Assembly: GCF_003627815.1 (NCBI RefSeq)
Contig: NZ_CP032698.1
Coordinates: 5,270,001 to 5,334,000 of the forward strand
DNA length: 64,000 nucleotides
Direction: 5' to 3'
Source: Streptomyces hundungensis
GTDB taxonomy: Bacteria > Actinomycetota > Actinomycetes > Streptomycetales > Streptomycetaceae
Under the pieces are notes generated by a model. That model saw only the letters and a program-made list of their open reading frames with translations, searched no databases and was not told the DNA's origin. Made by a program: the position numbers and the translations under genes. How positions within the stretch are numbered: the stretch's first letter is position 1; every line of letters begins with the position of its first letter. Below are positions 19,242-28,924 of the stretch, in pieces.

Positions 19242-20480
19242 TTATCGGCGGGCTGGTGCGCCGTACCGTCCGCGACCGGCGGCCCCCAGCAGCAGGGCGG
19301 TGGCCGCCGCGCAGAGCGGGACCACGTAGCCCGTCTCCGGGCCCGCATGCTCGATGACCTGGCCGCCGAGCGCCGAACCGGCCGCGATGCCGCCGAGGAT
19401 CGCGGTGACGGCCAGGGTCATGCCCTCGTTCAACTGCCCCTGGGGGGTGCGGCGCTGGACCAGCGTCATGCCGGTGACCATGGTGGGCGCGGTCGCCGCG
19501 CCCGCGAGGAGCAGCGCGCCCCCGAGCGCGAACAGCGAGCCGATGGCCCGTGCCGCGAGCAGCGGCAGCCACATCAGCGCGGTCATCGCCGCGAGGCAGC
19601 CGACGAGTCGCCGGGCCGTGTCGCGGGCCGGGCGCGCCGACCCGTACAGGAGTCCGGCGACACAGGACCCGGCGGCCTGGAGGGCCAGCACCGCGCCCGC
19701 CGCCGCGCGGTGCCCGAGCGCGTCGGCGTAGGCGATGGTCACCACCTCCAGCGAGCCGAAGACCGCCCCGGTGGCGAGGAAGACCGCGAGCAGCGGGGCG
19801 AACCCCCGTGCCCGGACAGGGGACTTGGCGGCCGGTGCCCGGGGTGTGGCGGGCGGCTCGGTGGCGTGCTGGGCGGCGAAGATCAGGACGCCCGTCATCA
19901 GAAGCACCGCGCCGACGAGGGTGCCGGCCTCGGGGAACAGGGCCGAGCAGAGGAACGCGGCGGCGACCGGGCCGAGCATGAAGCACAGCTCGTCCGCCGC
20001 CTGCTCGAAGGAGTTGGCGGTGTGCAGGGCCGCCGCGTCCGCCGCGGAGGGGCCTCCGTGCAGATGGGCCCAGCGGGCGCGGGACATGCCGCCGGTGTTG
20101 GGGGTGGTGGCGGTCGCGGCGTAGGCGGCGAACAGGGTCCAGTCGGGGGCGTCGAGGCGGACGCACAGGAGCAGGGCGAGCGATCCGCAGACCGCGATCG
20201 CCGTGGTCGGTACGGCTGTTCGGGCTTGGCCGTACCGGTCGACGAGCCGGGCGGTCCACGGCGCGACCAGTGCGGTCGCGGCCAGCCCGGTGGCGGTGAC
20301 GGCCCCGGCCAGGGCGTAGGAGCCGCGCGCCCCCGCGATCATGATCACGGCGCTGACGCCGAACATCCCCATGGGGAGCCGGGCGACGAGGTTGCCCAGG
20401 GTGAAGGCGCGGGCGCCCGGGGTGGCGAAGAGGCGAAGGTAGGGGTTCCGGGGGCGGGCTAGCGGGGTCGGGTGCGGCAT
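19242..20480 (-). CDS. MFS transporter, DHA1-like
   Basis: A 412-residue membrane protein with about 12 hydrophobic segments. It shows the MFS loop 2-3 motif in variant form (ARLVDRYGQAR) and internal two-fold symmetry. The start MPHPTPLARP was chosen because the frame upstream runs back into the divergent LysR gene. It shares a 102-base intergenic region with that LysR regulator, which probably controls it. The substrate is unknown; an efflux role is the usual guess for this pairing. Confidence 0.85.
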   Translation of the reverse strand: MPHPTPLARPRNPYLRLFATPGARAFTLGNLVARLPMGMFGVSAVIMIAGARGSYALAGAVTATGLAATALVAPWTARLVDRYGQARTAVPTTAIAVCGSLALLLCVRLDAPDWTLFAAYAATATTPNTGGMSRARWAHLHGGPSAADAAALHTANSFEQAADELCFMLGPVAAAFLCSALFPEAGTLVGAVLLMTGVLIFAAQHATEPPATPRAPAAKSPVRARGFAPLLAVFLATGAVFGSLEVVTIAYADALGHRAAAGAVLALQAAGSCVAGLLYGSARPARDTARRLVGCLAAMTALMWLPLLAARAIGSLFALGGALLLAGAATAPTMVTGMTLVQRRTPQGQLNEGMTLAVTAILGGIAAGSALGGQVIEHAGPETGYVVPLCAAATALLLGAAGRGRYGAPARR

Positions 20481-20582
20481 GCACCGATCCTCGTGGGGCC
20501 CGTCGCGAGGGGTCCAACACCTGATCAGCGCCCATTCACGCACTCTTGTTGTGAGCGTCGGCGGTGGTGTTGACTGCCGCCC

Positions 20583-21593
20583 GTGCCCCACGACACCGAC
20601 CCGCGCCTGCTGCGGGCCTTCGCCGCCGTCGCCGAGGAGCTCCACTTCACTCGCGCCGCGGCCCGCCTCTTCGTCGCGCAGCAGGCCCTGAGCCGTGACA
20701 TTCGGCGCCTGGAGCGGGAGTTGGGGGCCGAACTCTTCGTGCGCACCACCCGGGCCGTGACGCTCACGGCGGACGGGACGCGACTGCTGCCGTACGCCCG
20801 GCGGGTGCTGGCCGCGCACGACGAGTTCCGGGACGCATGGGCGGCCCGGGGCGCCGAGCGGCCGCTGCTCGTCGACGTCTCGGCGCCCGTCGGCACGGGA
20901 GCGCGGGTGCTCGCCGAGGCCCGCGCCCAGGCACCCGGGGTCGAGTTCGTGGCCCGGTTCATCAGCGGCCTGACGGGGGCCGCCGCCGACATCCTGGCGG
21001 GCCGGCTCGACGTCTCCTTCGGCCGGGTCGCCGGGCTCGACCCGGCGGTCCTCGCGGGGCTCGCCCATCAGCCGGTGCGCTACGAGCGGATGGCGGTGCT
21101 GCTCGACGCCGGGCACCGGCTCGCGGGCCTGGCCGAGGTGCCGCTGGACGCGCTGGCCGGCGAGACGCTGTACGTTGCGGCGGGCAACCGGGCCACGGCC
21201 GAGTGGACCGACCTGGCCGAGCGGCTCTTCGCGGGACGCGGCATCGAGGCGGCCGCGCCGTTCCCGGAGATCGCGGGCGAGGAGGAGTTCGTCCGGGTGG
21301 TGCGCAAACGGGGCTGGTCGGTGCTGGCCAGCACCGAGTTCATGGACGTCCCCGGCATGGTGGTGCGCCCGCTGACCGGGCCCGTACCGCTGGCGCCGGT
21401 GTCCCTGGTCTGGCGCGACGGGCTCACGCATCCCGGGCTCGATGTCCTGCGACGGGTCGCGCGTGAACAGGCGGCGGCGCACGGGTGGCTGGAAAGGCCC
21501 GCTGGAAGCTGGCTTCCCGAGCCCGACATGTCCCTGATGGTGGTCAATGCCCCGCGTGTGGGCCGCATAAGGCGAAGCTCACGCGATACGTGA
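20583..21593 (+). CDS. LysR-family transcriptional regulator
   Basis: A 336-residue regulator. The N-terminal winged helix (about 8-67) has the LysR pattern [20 protein letters not shown] followed by [13 protein letters not shown]. The rest is a periplasmic-binding-like effector domain. The C-terminal 30 residues (after LERPAGSW) extend beyond the usual domain end. The GTG start has no strong ribosome site. It is divergent from the MFS pump gene, the classic arrangement for a LysR-controlled transporter. Confidence 0.9.
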   Translation: MPHDTDPRLLRAFAAVAEELHFTRAAARLFVAQQALSRDIRRLERELGAELFVRTTRAVTLTADGTRLLPYARRVLAAHDEFRDAWAARGAERPLLVDVSAPVGTGARVLAEARAQAPGVEFVARFISGLTGAAADILAGRLDVSFGRVAGLDPAVLAGLAHQPVRYERMAVLLDAGHRLAGLAEVPLDALAGETLYVAAGNRATAEWTDLAERLFAGRGIEAAAPFPEIAGEEEFVRVVRKRGWSVLASTEFMDVPGMVVRPLTGPVPLAPVSLVWRDGLTHPGLDVLRRVAREQAAAHGWLERPAGSWLPEPDMSLMVVNAPRVGRIRRSSRDT

Positions 21594-21745
21594 ACACATG
21601 TCCACAGCCTCGTGCGCTACATTCATCGCCCGGGTGCGGCGGGATAGGGGGGCACTCCGAACGGGTGGGTTTTCCCCGTTCCGGAGGTGGTGCCCGGGAG
21701 TCGTGCGCGCAACCCGCGAAACACATTCAGGGAGTGCGTACGAAC

Positions 21746-22723
21746 ATGGACAGTCGGATAACCAGCGGACCGGACGGACAGTCCCGTTCCGGTCAGTCGG
21801 CGGATCGCCGGACCTCGCCCGACGTGACGATGCAACTGAGCTTCCGCGCGCAGGAGTTGAACGTGCCCCGGCCCCGTCCGGAGCCCGCACCGGCACCATC
21901 GCCCGCAGCCGCGCCCGCACCCACAGCAGAGCCCGCCCCCGCGCCCGAGGCCGCACCCGCACGGGCAGCCGCACCCGCATCCGCCCCCGCGTCCGAGGCC
22001 GCACGGGCAGCCGGGGCCTCACGGGCACCCGCACCCGCAACCGCACCAGCAACCGCGCCCTCCCGCGCGCCCGAAGGCACAGCCGTCCCCGCACCCATGC
22101 CCGCGTCCAAGGCCGCACCCGAGCGGGCAGCCGCCCCCGCGTCCAAGGCCGCACCCGCACGGGCAGCCGCACCCGCGCCCGAGCGGACGCCCGCGCCCGC
22201 GCGGACCGCCGCCCCCGAGCCCGTGCTGTGGTCCGCCACGCAGGAGATCCCGGTCTTCAACCCGCTGCCCGCCATACCGACCCAGCAGGGCCACGACAAG
22301 CCCGTGTTCGTCGACGTCAGCGGACGGCGCGGCAAGAAGCTGCGCCGGCTCGGCTGGCTCTGCGGACTGGCCGCCACCGGCTTCGCCGTGGCGCTCGTCG
22401 GCTCCCTGCTCGGCGGCAACTCCCGGGCCCCCGGCCTGACCCTGCCCGACGCCACCAAGGACGACGCCGTGACGGCCCCGCCGCGGGCGACCGCCTCGCA
22501 GGTCCCGCAGCCGAAGCAGTCCCCGAAGAAGCTCGTGGTCCCGTCCCACGGCGTGTCCAAGGCGCCCGCGTCCAAGACGGTCAAGCCCTCCAAGGCCTCG
22601 CACGGCGCCACCCCCGTCACCGGGCACAGCCCCGTGAACACCAAGGTCTCCCCGCGCCCGAGCGCCTCGAAGAAGCCGGTCACGCGCGCGGTCACCCCCA
22701 CCGCCGCCAAGACCGGCGCCTAG
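21746..22723 (+). CDS. matA: Ala/Pro-rich single-pass membrane protein, probable MatA
   Basis: A 325-residue protein. The N-terminus has a distinct motif (DVTMQLSFRAQELNVPRPRP), then about 120 residues of Ala/Pro repeats, a conserved-looking linker (VLWSATQEIPVFNPLP), a basic stop (GRRGKKLRR), one membrane segment (about 203-223) and a Lys/Ser/Pro-rich outside tail. The ATG has GGAG upstream. It precedes the deacetylase-glycosyltransferase gene on the same strand. Position matches matA of the Streptomyces mat locus for hyphal aggregation, as I recall it; there is no enzyme domain. The name is therefore tentative. Confidence 0.6.
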   Translation: MDSRITSGPDGQSRSGQSADRRTSPDVTMQLSFRAQELNVPRPRPEPAPAPSPAAAPAPTAEPAPAPEAAPARAAAPASAPASEAARAAGASRAPAPATAPATAPSRAPEGTAVPAPMPASKAAPERAAAPASKAAPARAAAPAPERTPAPARTAAPEPVLWSATQEIPVFNPLPAIPTQQGHDKPVFVDVSGRRGKKLRRLGWLCGLAATGFAVALVGSLLGGNSRAPGLTLPDATKDDAVTAPPRATASQVPQPKQSPKKLVVPSHGVSKAPASKTVKPSKASHGATPVTGHSPVNTKVSPRPSASKKPVTRAVTPTAAKTGA

Positions 22724-22853
22724 CGCGACCGCCCGCTCCACCCGGCCCGCCCGCAGGGGCCCGGACAGCGCCCCCCAGCACCCCGAGCACCCTGAGCACC
22801 AACCCCGTACGGCCACCCCGGCGTACCGGCCCGAAGGCGTAACGACACCTGTC

Positions 22854-25007
22854 ATGACAACCACCCAGGCCAAGCCGCGGCCGACGCGGCGCAAGCGGCT
22901 GCCCATGCGCTACCTGCTGCCGCTGCTGCTCCTCGTCGCGCTCGTCGCGATGCTGATGCTGCGCGGCTATGTGCACAGCGAGATCTCCGCGGACCACCGG
23001 GTCCGCGACCCCGCGCCCACCGACCGGGTGCCCGAGTCGATCATCGACGGCGGCCCGGTCATCGACGCACGCACCCCGGGCAAGCCGGTCAGCCTCCAGA
23101 TCCCGGACCACAGAATCGTCCTCACCTTCGACGACGGCCCGGACCCCACCTGGACGCCGAAGGTCCTGGACGAACTGAAGAAGCACCACGCGCACGCCGT
23201 CTTCTTCGTCACCGGAACCAACGCCTCGCGCTACCCCGACCTCATCAAGCGCATGGTCGCCGAGGGCCACGAGGTGGGCCTGCACACCTTCAACCACCCC
23301 GATCTCTCCTACCAGTCGAAGGCGCGGATCGACCGGGAGCTCTCCGAGAACCAGCTCGCGCTGGCCGGCGCCGCGGGGGTGCACAGCTCGCTGTTCCGGC
23401 CGCCGTACTCCTCGTTCGCCGACGCCATGGACAACGACACCTGGCCGGTCGTCCAGTACGTCGGCAGCAAGGGCTATGTCGTGGCGCTGGACTCCACCGA
23501 CAGCGAGGACTGGCAGCGTCCGGGCGTCAAGAAGATCATCCACAACGCCACCCCCGAGGACGACAAGGGCGCCATCGTCCTGATGCACGACTTCGGTGGC
23601 GACCGCTCGCAGACCGTGGCCGCGCTCGACCAATTCCTGCCGGACATGCAGGAGTCGGGCTACACCTTCGTCAACCTCACCACCGCGCTCGGCGCGCCCA
23701 GCGCCCTGACCCCGGTCAGCGGAATGGACCTGTGGAAGGGGCAGGCGTTCGTCGGCGCCGTTCAGGTCGCCGAACACACCACCGACTTCCTGGTCGTCGG
23801 CCTCGCCGTCATCGGCGTGCTCGTGTTCACCCGCTTCGGGCTGATGCTGGTCCTCTCCTTCGCCCACGCCCGCAAGGTGCGCCGCAAGGACTTCAGCTGG
23901 GGCCCGCCGGTCACCGAACCGGTCTCGGTGCTCGTGCCCGCGTACAACGAACGCGAATGCATCGCCAACACCGTTCGTTCGCTCATGGCGAGCGATCATC
24001 CGATCGAAGTGATCGTCATCGATGACGGTTCGAGCGACGGCACCGCCGACATCGTCGAGGCGCTCGGCCTTCCCAACGTCCGCGTGGTGCGCCAGGAGAA
24101 CGCCGGCAAGCCCGCCGCCCTCAACAACGGGATCGCGCACGCCCGTTACGAGCTCGTCGTGATGATGGACGGCGACACCGTCTTCGAACCCGGCACCGTC
24201 CGTGAACTCGTCCAGCCCTTCGGCAGCTCCCGCGTCGGCGCCGTCGCCGGCAACGCCAAGGTCGGCAACCGCAACTCGCTCATCGGCGCCTGGCAGCACA
24301 TCGAGTACGTGATGGGCTTCAACCTCGACCGCCGCATGTACGACCTGATGGGCATCATGCCCACCATCCCCGGCGCGGTCGGCGCCTTCCGCCGCCAGGC
24401 CCTGGAGCGGGTCGGCGGCATGAGCGAGGACACCCTCGCCGAGGACACCGACATCACCATGGCCATCCACCGCGACGGCTGGCGCGTCGTCTACGCCGAG
24501 AACGCCCGCGCCTGGACCGAGGCCCCCGAGTCCGTCCAGCAGCTCTGGTCGCAGCGCTACCGCTGGTCGTACGGCACCATGCAGGCGATCTGGAAGCACC
24601 GCGGCGCCATCAAGGACCGCGGCGCCTCCGGCCGCTTCGGCCGCGTGGGCCTGCCGCTGGTCGCCCTGTTCATGGTGGTGGCCCCGCTGCTCGCCCCGCT
24701 CATCGACATCTTCCTGCTGTACGGAATCGTCTTCGGCAAGTCCCAACAGACGGTCCTGGCCTGGCTCGGCGTCCTGCTGATCCAAGCGGTGTGCGCGGCC
24801 TACGCCTTCCGGCTCGACAAGGAACGGCTCACCCATCTGCTGTCCCTGCCGCTCCAACAGGTCCTGTACCGGCAGTTGATGTACGTCGTGCTGCTCCAGT
24901 CCTGGATCACCGCGGTGACCGGCGGCCGGCTGCGCTGGCAGAAGCTGCGCCGCACCGGCGTCGTCGAGGCGCCCGGCAACCCCGCCGAACGGAAGGCCGC
25001 CGGATGA
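22854..25007 (+). CDS. matB: Bifunctional polysaccharide deacetylase and family 2 glycosyltransferase, probable MatB
   Basis: A 717-residue membrane enzyme. A membrane segment spans about 18-38. A NodB-type deacetylase follows, with TFDDGPD (91-97) and the metal ligands H144 and H148. Membrane segments lie near 310-337. Then comes a GT2 synthase with DDGSSD (390-395), MDGDT (438-442), EDTD (530-533) and QRYRW (567-571), and three C-terminal membrane segments. It therefore both polymerises and deacetylates a sugar polymer during export. Published work on the mat locus reports poly-beta-1,6-N-acetylglucosamine, and gene order supports this identity. Its last codon overlaps the acyltransferase start (ATGA). 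Confidence 0.88.
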   Translation: MTTTQAKPRPTRRKRLPMRYLLPLLLLVALVAMLMLRGYVHSEISADHRVRDPAPTDRVPESIIDGGPVIDARTPGKPVSLQIPDHRIVLTFDDGPDPTWTPKVLDELKKHHAHAVFFVTGTNASRYPDLIKRMVAEGHEVGLHTFNHPDLSYQSKARIDRELSENQLALAGAAGVHSSLFRPPYSSFADAMDNDTWPVVQYVGSKGYVVALDSTDSEDWQRPGVKKIIHNATPEDDKGAIVLMHDFGGDRSQTVAALDQFLPDMQESGYTFVNLTTALGAPSALTPVSGMDLWKGQAFVGAVQVAEHTTDFLVVGLAVIGVLVFTRFGLMLVLSFAHARKVRRKDFSWGPPVTEPVSVLVPAYNERECIANTVRSLMASDHPIEVIVIDDGSSDGTADIVEALGLPNVRVVRQENAGKPAALNNGIAHARYELVVMMDGDTVFEPGTVRELVQPFGSSRVGAVAGNAKVGNRNSLIGAWQHIEYVMGFNLDRRMYDLMGIMPTIPGAVGAFRRQALERVGGMSEDTLAEDTDITMAIHRDGWRVVYAENARAWTEAPESVQQLWSQRYRWSYGTMQAIWKHRGAIKDRGASGRFGRVGLPLVALFMVVAPLLAPLIDIFLLYGIVFGKSQQTVLAWLGVLLIQAVCAAYAFRLDKERLTHLLSLPLQQVLYRQLMYVVLLQSWITAVTGGRLRWQKLRRTGVVEAPGNPAERKAAG

Positions 25008-26161
25008 CCTCCTACGTCAACGTGCCCGAGGCGGCGGCCACCCCCGCCGCGCCGCCGCCCCGGCCGCCCGCGCGCGACCGGTACTTCGACTTCCTGCGCG
25101 GCCTCGCCCTGTTCCGGGTGGTGCTCTACCACCTGATGGGCTGGGCCTGGCTGCCGCTCGCCTTCCCCTCCATGGGCGTGATGTTCGCGCTCGCCGGAAA
25201 CCTGATGGCCCGCTCCCTCAAGCGGCCCGCCGTCCAGGTCGTACGCGGCCGGCTGCGGCGGCTGCTGCCCCCGATGTGGCTGCTCGGCGCGGTCGGCATC
25301 ACCGGGATGCTCGCCCAGGGCTGGGGCCCCGACTCCGACGGGCACCCCGCCTGGTGGTGGGGGCATCTGCTGTTCTGGGTGGTGCCGCTCAGCGATCCGC
25401 CGTACGCGGCCGACCTGCCGGGCATCCACCACGTACTCGGCGACAACTGGGGCGCCAACCTCGCCGAACCGCTCTGGTACCTGCGCGCCTACCTGTGGTT
25501 CGTGCTGCTCTCGCCGCTCTTCAGGGCGCTGCTGCGCAAGCTGCCCTGGCCGACGATCATCGCCCCGGTCGCGCTCTGTGCGCTCCTGGAGTTCGCCGAC
25601 CTCGGGCTGCCCGAGCGGATCGACTCCGCGCTCACCGACTTCGCCACCTTCGGCGCCTGCTGGATCCTCGGCATGGCCCACCAGGCGGGCGTCCTGCGCA
25701 AGCTCCCCGGCTATCTGGTGCCCTCGCTCGCCCCCCTGGTGATGGCGCTCGGCTACTGGTGGGCGGTGCACGGCGGGTACTCCCTCACGGGCGACACCGA
25801 ACTCGACGCGATCCCGCTCGCCCAAGCCCTGTGGTCGCTCGGCGCGGTGCTCCTGCTGCTCCACATCAGCCCCTCGTGGGAGACCTGGCCCGACCCGCTG
25901 CGCCGCTGGGACCGGCTGATCACCCTGCTCAACTCCCGCGCCGTGACCATCTATCTCTGGCACAACCTGTGCATCCTGGTCGCCGCCACCGTCTGGGACG
26001 ACCTGTGGAGCGTCGACGCCCTCGCGGGCGCCGCCCCCTTCCTCAACAGCTCCTGGCCGGTCCTCGTGGTGACCTGGCTCCTCATCGGCGTGTGCGTGGG
26101 GTGCTTCGGCTGGGTCGAGGACGTGGCGGCCAAGCGCCGCCCCCGCCTCTGGCCCGTCTGA
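25004..26161 (+). CDS. Membrane acyltransferase, family 3
   Basis: A 385-residue integral membrane protein. The N-terminal RDRYFDFLRGLALFRVVLYH matches the acyltransferase-3 signature (R...D..RG.A...V..H), and about ten hydrophobic segments follow. It overlaps the glycosyltransferase by 4 bases, so the two are translationally coupled. This suggests that it acylates (for example O-acetylates or succinylates) the polymer or its precursor. A perfect hairpin just after the stop ends the operon. The acyl donor and target are not known. Confidence 0.88.
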   Translation: MTSYVNVPEAAATPAAPPPRPPARDRYFDFLRGLALFRVVLYHLMGWAWLPLAFPSMGVMFALAGNLMARSLKRPAVQVVRGRLRRLLPPMWLLGAVGITGMLAQGWGPDSDGHPAWWWGHLLFWVVPLSDPPYAADLPGIHHVLGDNWGANLAEPLWYLRAYLWFVLLSPLFRALLRKLPWPTIIAPVALCALLEFADLGLPERIDSALTDFATFGACWILGMAHQAGVLRKLPGYLVPSLAPLVMALGYWWAVHGGYSLTGDTELDAIPLAQALWSLGAVLLLLHISPSWETWPDPLRRWDRLITLLNSRAVTIYLWHNLCILVAATVWDDLWSVDALAGAAPFLNSSWPVLVVTWLLIGVCVGCFGWVEDVAAKRRPRLWPV

Positions 26162-26167
26162 GCCGCC

Positions 26168-26198
26168 CGGTCGGCGGCGGTCTCACCGCCGCCGACCG
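26168..26198 (+). terminator. Terminator after the mat operon
   Basis: Perfect 14-base arms, CGGTCGGCGGCGGT and its complement, around the loop CTC, 6 bases after the acyltransferase stop. It separates this operon from narK. Confidence 0.8.
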
Positions 26199-26304
26199 CA
26201 CCCCGTGAAGACACGGTTGCACCCCGGTCACCCGGCGGCACGCGGCCGAAACCCGCTCTCCCTACGGTCGCTGCCACAGGAAGCGAACCGACCGTGGAGG
26301 CAAG

Positions 26305-27642
26305 ATGACGGGCCGTTGGATCGATCGGTGGGAGCCGGAGGACGACACCTTCTGGCGGGAGACGGGACGGCGCGTCGCCCGGCGGAACCTGTTCCTCTCC
26401 GTGTTCTGCGAACACGTCGGGTTCTCCATCTGGAGCCTGTGGTCGGTGATGGTCCTCTTCATGGGCCCCGCCTACGGAGTGGACCCCGCGGGCAAGTTCT
26501 TCCTCATCTCGGTGGCGACGCTCGTCGGCGCCCTCGTCCGCATCCCCTACACCTTCGCCGTGGCCCGCTTCGGCGGCCGCAACTGGAGCGTCTTCAGCGC
26601 CCTGCTGCTCCTGGTCCCGGCCGGCGCCGCCTGGTTCGCGATGGAGCCCGGCACCTCGTACAGCACGTTCCTGCTGGTCTCCGCCCTCGCCGGGGTGGGC
26701 GGCGGCAACTTCGCGTCCTCGATGACCAACATCAACGCCTTCTTCCCGCTGCGCGAGAAGGGCTGGGCGCTCGGCCTGAACGCGGGCGGCGGCAACATCG
26801 GCGTCCCCGTCGTCCAGCTCGTCGGGCTGCTGGTCATCGCGACCGCCGGGGCCACCCACCCGCGCATCGTGCTCGCCGTCTACCTGCCGCTGATCGCCCT
26901 CGCCGGGCTGGGGGCCGCGCTCGGGATGGACAACCTGGCGCCCGTACGCAACGACACCGGCGCGGTCGGTGAGGCGCTGCGCGAGGCGCACACCTGGATC
27001 ATGGCGTTCCTCTACGTCGGCACGTTCGGCTCGTTCATCGGCTACAGCTTCGCCTTCGGCCTGGTGCTCCAGACCCAGTTCGGGCGGACCCCGCTCCAGG
27101 CGGCCTCGCTCACCTTCATCGGGCCGCTGCTCGGCTCCCTTATCCGGCCCGTCGGCGGACGCCTCGCCGACCGCCACGGCGGCGCCCGCATCACGCTGGT
27201 GAACTTCGCCGCGATGGCGGTGGCCACCTGTGTCGTCCTGTACGCCTCCGCGCAGAAGTCGCTGCCCGTCTTCCTCACCGGGTTCATCGCCCTGTTCGCG
27301 CTCGGCGGGCTCGGCAACGGCTCCACCTTCAAGATGATCCCCGGCATCTTCCAGGCCAAGGCGCTCGCCCGCGGTCTGGCCCCCCAGGCCGCGGCGGCCT
27401 ACGGACGGCGCCTGTCGGGGGCGGCCATGGGTCTGGTCGGCGCGATCGGTGCGCTCGGCGGCCTCGCGATCAACCTCGCCTTCCGCCAGTCCTTCGGGAC
27501 CACCGGCACCGGCACCACCGCCTATGCCGCCTTCCTCGCCTGTTACGCGGCGTGTTTCACGGTGACGTGGGCGGTATACATCCGCCGGCCCGCCGAAGCC
27601 GGCGTGCCCGCCACGGCCCCGCCCGCCGCCGTCGAGGTGTGA
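26305..27642 (+). CDS. narK: Nitrate/nitrite transporter, NarK family
   Basis: A 445-residue MFS protein with about 12 membrane segments. It shows the nitrate signature blocks GVGGGNFASSMTNINAFFP and, in the second half, GLGNGSTFKMIP, both typical of NarK/NasA proteins. GGAGG lies 7 bases before the ATG. The downstream gene nnaR regulates nitrate assimilation in related bacteria, which supports uptake of nitrate or export of nitrite. GTCAC and GAAAC elements about 55 bases upstream might be part of a GlnR box, though the spacing is imperfect. Confidence 0.93.
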   Translation: MTGRWIDRWEPEDDTFWRETGRRVARRNLFLSVFCEHVGFSIWSLWSVMVLFMGPAYGVDPAGKFFLISVATLVGALVRIPYTFAVARFGGRNWSVFSALLLLVPAGAAWFAMEPGTSYSTFLLVSALAGVGGGNFASSMTNINAFFPLREKGWALGLNAGGGNIGVPVVQLVGLLVIATAGATHPRIVLAVYLPLIALAGLGAALGMDNLAPVRNDTGAVGEALREAHTWIMAFLYVGTFGSFIGYSFAFGLVLQTQFGRTPLQAASLTFIGPLLGSLIRPVGGRLADRHGGARITLVNFAAMAVATCVVLYASAQKSLPVFLTGFIALFALGGLGNGSTFKMIPGIFQAKALARGLAPQAAAAYGRRLSGAAMGLVGAIGALGGLAINLAFRQSFGTTGTGTTAYAAFLACYAACFTVTWAVYIRRPAEAGVPATAPPAAVEV

Positions 27643-27745
27643 TCCCGGCCGCACCAGGGGGACGTAACACCCGGGAAACCACCAGGAACCCCGGGCGTCA
27701 CGCCCCCTTGGCAGGCTCGGACGCCACCGCACCACCGGGAGAGTC

Positions 27746-28924
27746 ATGTCCGCAGAACCAGAAGTGGCCGCACCGCACGGGCCGCACGGGCCGGGCGGGC
27801 CCCTCGACGGGTTCACCGTCGGCGTCACCGCCGCCCGCCGCGCCGACGAGCTCGCGACGCTGCTCACCCGGCGCGGGGCAGCCGTCCTGCACGCGCCCGC
27901 GCTGCGGATCGTGCCGCTCGCCGATGACAGCGAACTCCTCGCCGCCACCCGGGAGTTGATCACCAAGGCGCCCGACACGGTGGTCGCCACCACCGCCATC
28001 GGGTTCCGCGGCTGGGTCGAGGCCGCCGACGGCTGGGGGATAGGGGACGCCCTCCTCAAGACCCTCAAAGGCGTCGAACTCCTGGCGCGCGGCCCCAAGG
28101 TCAAGGGCGCGGTGCGGGCCGCCGGGCTCACCGAGCGGTGGTCGCCGTCGTCGGAGTCGATGGCCGAGGTCCTCGACCGGCTGCTCGCCGAGGGCGTGGC
28201 GGGCCGGCGCATCGCGATCCAGCTGCACGGCGAACCCCTGCCGGGCTTCGTGGAGGCGCTGCGGGCCGGCGGCGCCGAGATCGTCGGGGTCCCCGTCTAC
28301 CGCTGGCTGCCGCCGCAGGACCCGGCGCCCCTCGACCGGCTCCTGGACGCCACCGTCTCCCGAGGCCTGGACGCGCTCACCTTCACCAGCGCCCCGGCCG
28401 CGGCCTCGCTCCTGAACCGGGCCGAGGAACGCGGCATGCTCGCCGAGCTGCTGCTCGCCCTGCGCGACGACGTATTGACCGCCTGCGTCGGCCCGGTCAC
28501 CGCGCTGCCGCTCCAGGCCCGCGGCGTACACACCCTCGCCCCCGAACGCTTCCGTCTGGGGCCGCTCGTCCAGCTCCTGTGCGCCGAACTCCCTTCCCGG
28601 GCACGAGTCTTGCCGCTGGCCGGGCGGCGGGTCGAGATCCGGGGGCACGCCGTGCTCGTGGACGGAGCGCTGCGCCCGGTGCCCCCGGCCGGCATGGCCC
28701 TGCTGCGCACCCTGGCCCGCCGCCCCGGCTGGGTGGTCTCCCGCGCCGAGCTGCTGCGCGCCCTGCCGGGCTCGGGCACCGACGAGCACGCCGTGGAGAC
28801 CGCGATGGCCCGGCTGCGTACGGCGCTGGGCGCGCCCCGCGTCATCCAGACCGTGGTCAAGCGCGGCTACCGACTGGCACTCGACCCGGCCGCCGACGCG
28901 AAATACGCGGACGACGCGGACTGA
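27746..28924 (+). CDS. nnaR: NnaR: HemD-like domain fused to a winged-helix DNA-binding domain
   Basis: A 392-residue fusion. Residues about 15-270 resemble uroporphyrinogen-III synthase (VGVTAARRADEL, LTFTSAPAAASLL, ACVGPVTA). Residues about 285-385 form an OmpR-type winged helix (RRPGWVVSRAELLRAL, VETAMARLRTAL, VKRGYRL). Published work on actinobacteria describes such proteins as NnaR, a regulator acting with GlnR on nitrate/nitrite genes, and the neighbour narK fits. Whether the HemD part has catalytic activity cannot be told from sequence. The 3' end overlaps the convergent DUF1772 gene by 68 bases. Confidence 0.9.
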   Translation: MSAEPEVAAPHGPHGPGGPLDGFTVGVTAARRADELATLLTRRGAAVLHAPALRIVPLADDSELLAATRELITKAPDTVVATTAIGFRGWVEAADGWGIGDALLKTLKGVELLARGPKVKGAVRAAGLTERWSPSSESMAEVLDRLLAEGVAGRRIAIQLHGEPLPGFVEALRAGGAEIVGVPVYRWLPPQDPAPLDRLLDATVSRGLDALTFTSAPAAASLLNRAEERGMLAELLLALRDDVLTACVGPVTALPLQARGVHTLAPERFRLGPLVQLLCAELPSRARVLPLAGRRVEIRGHAVLVDGALRPVPPAGMALLRTLARRPGWVVSRAELLRALPGSGTDEHAVETAMARLRTALGAPRVIQTVVKRGYRLALDPAADAKYADDAD

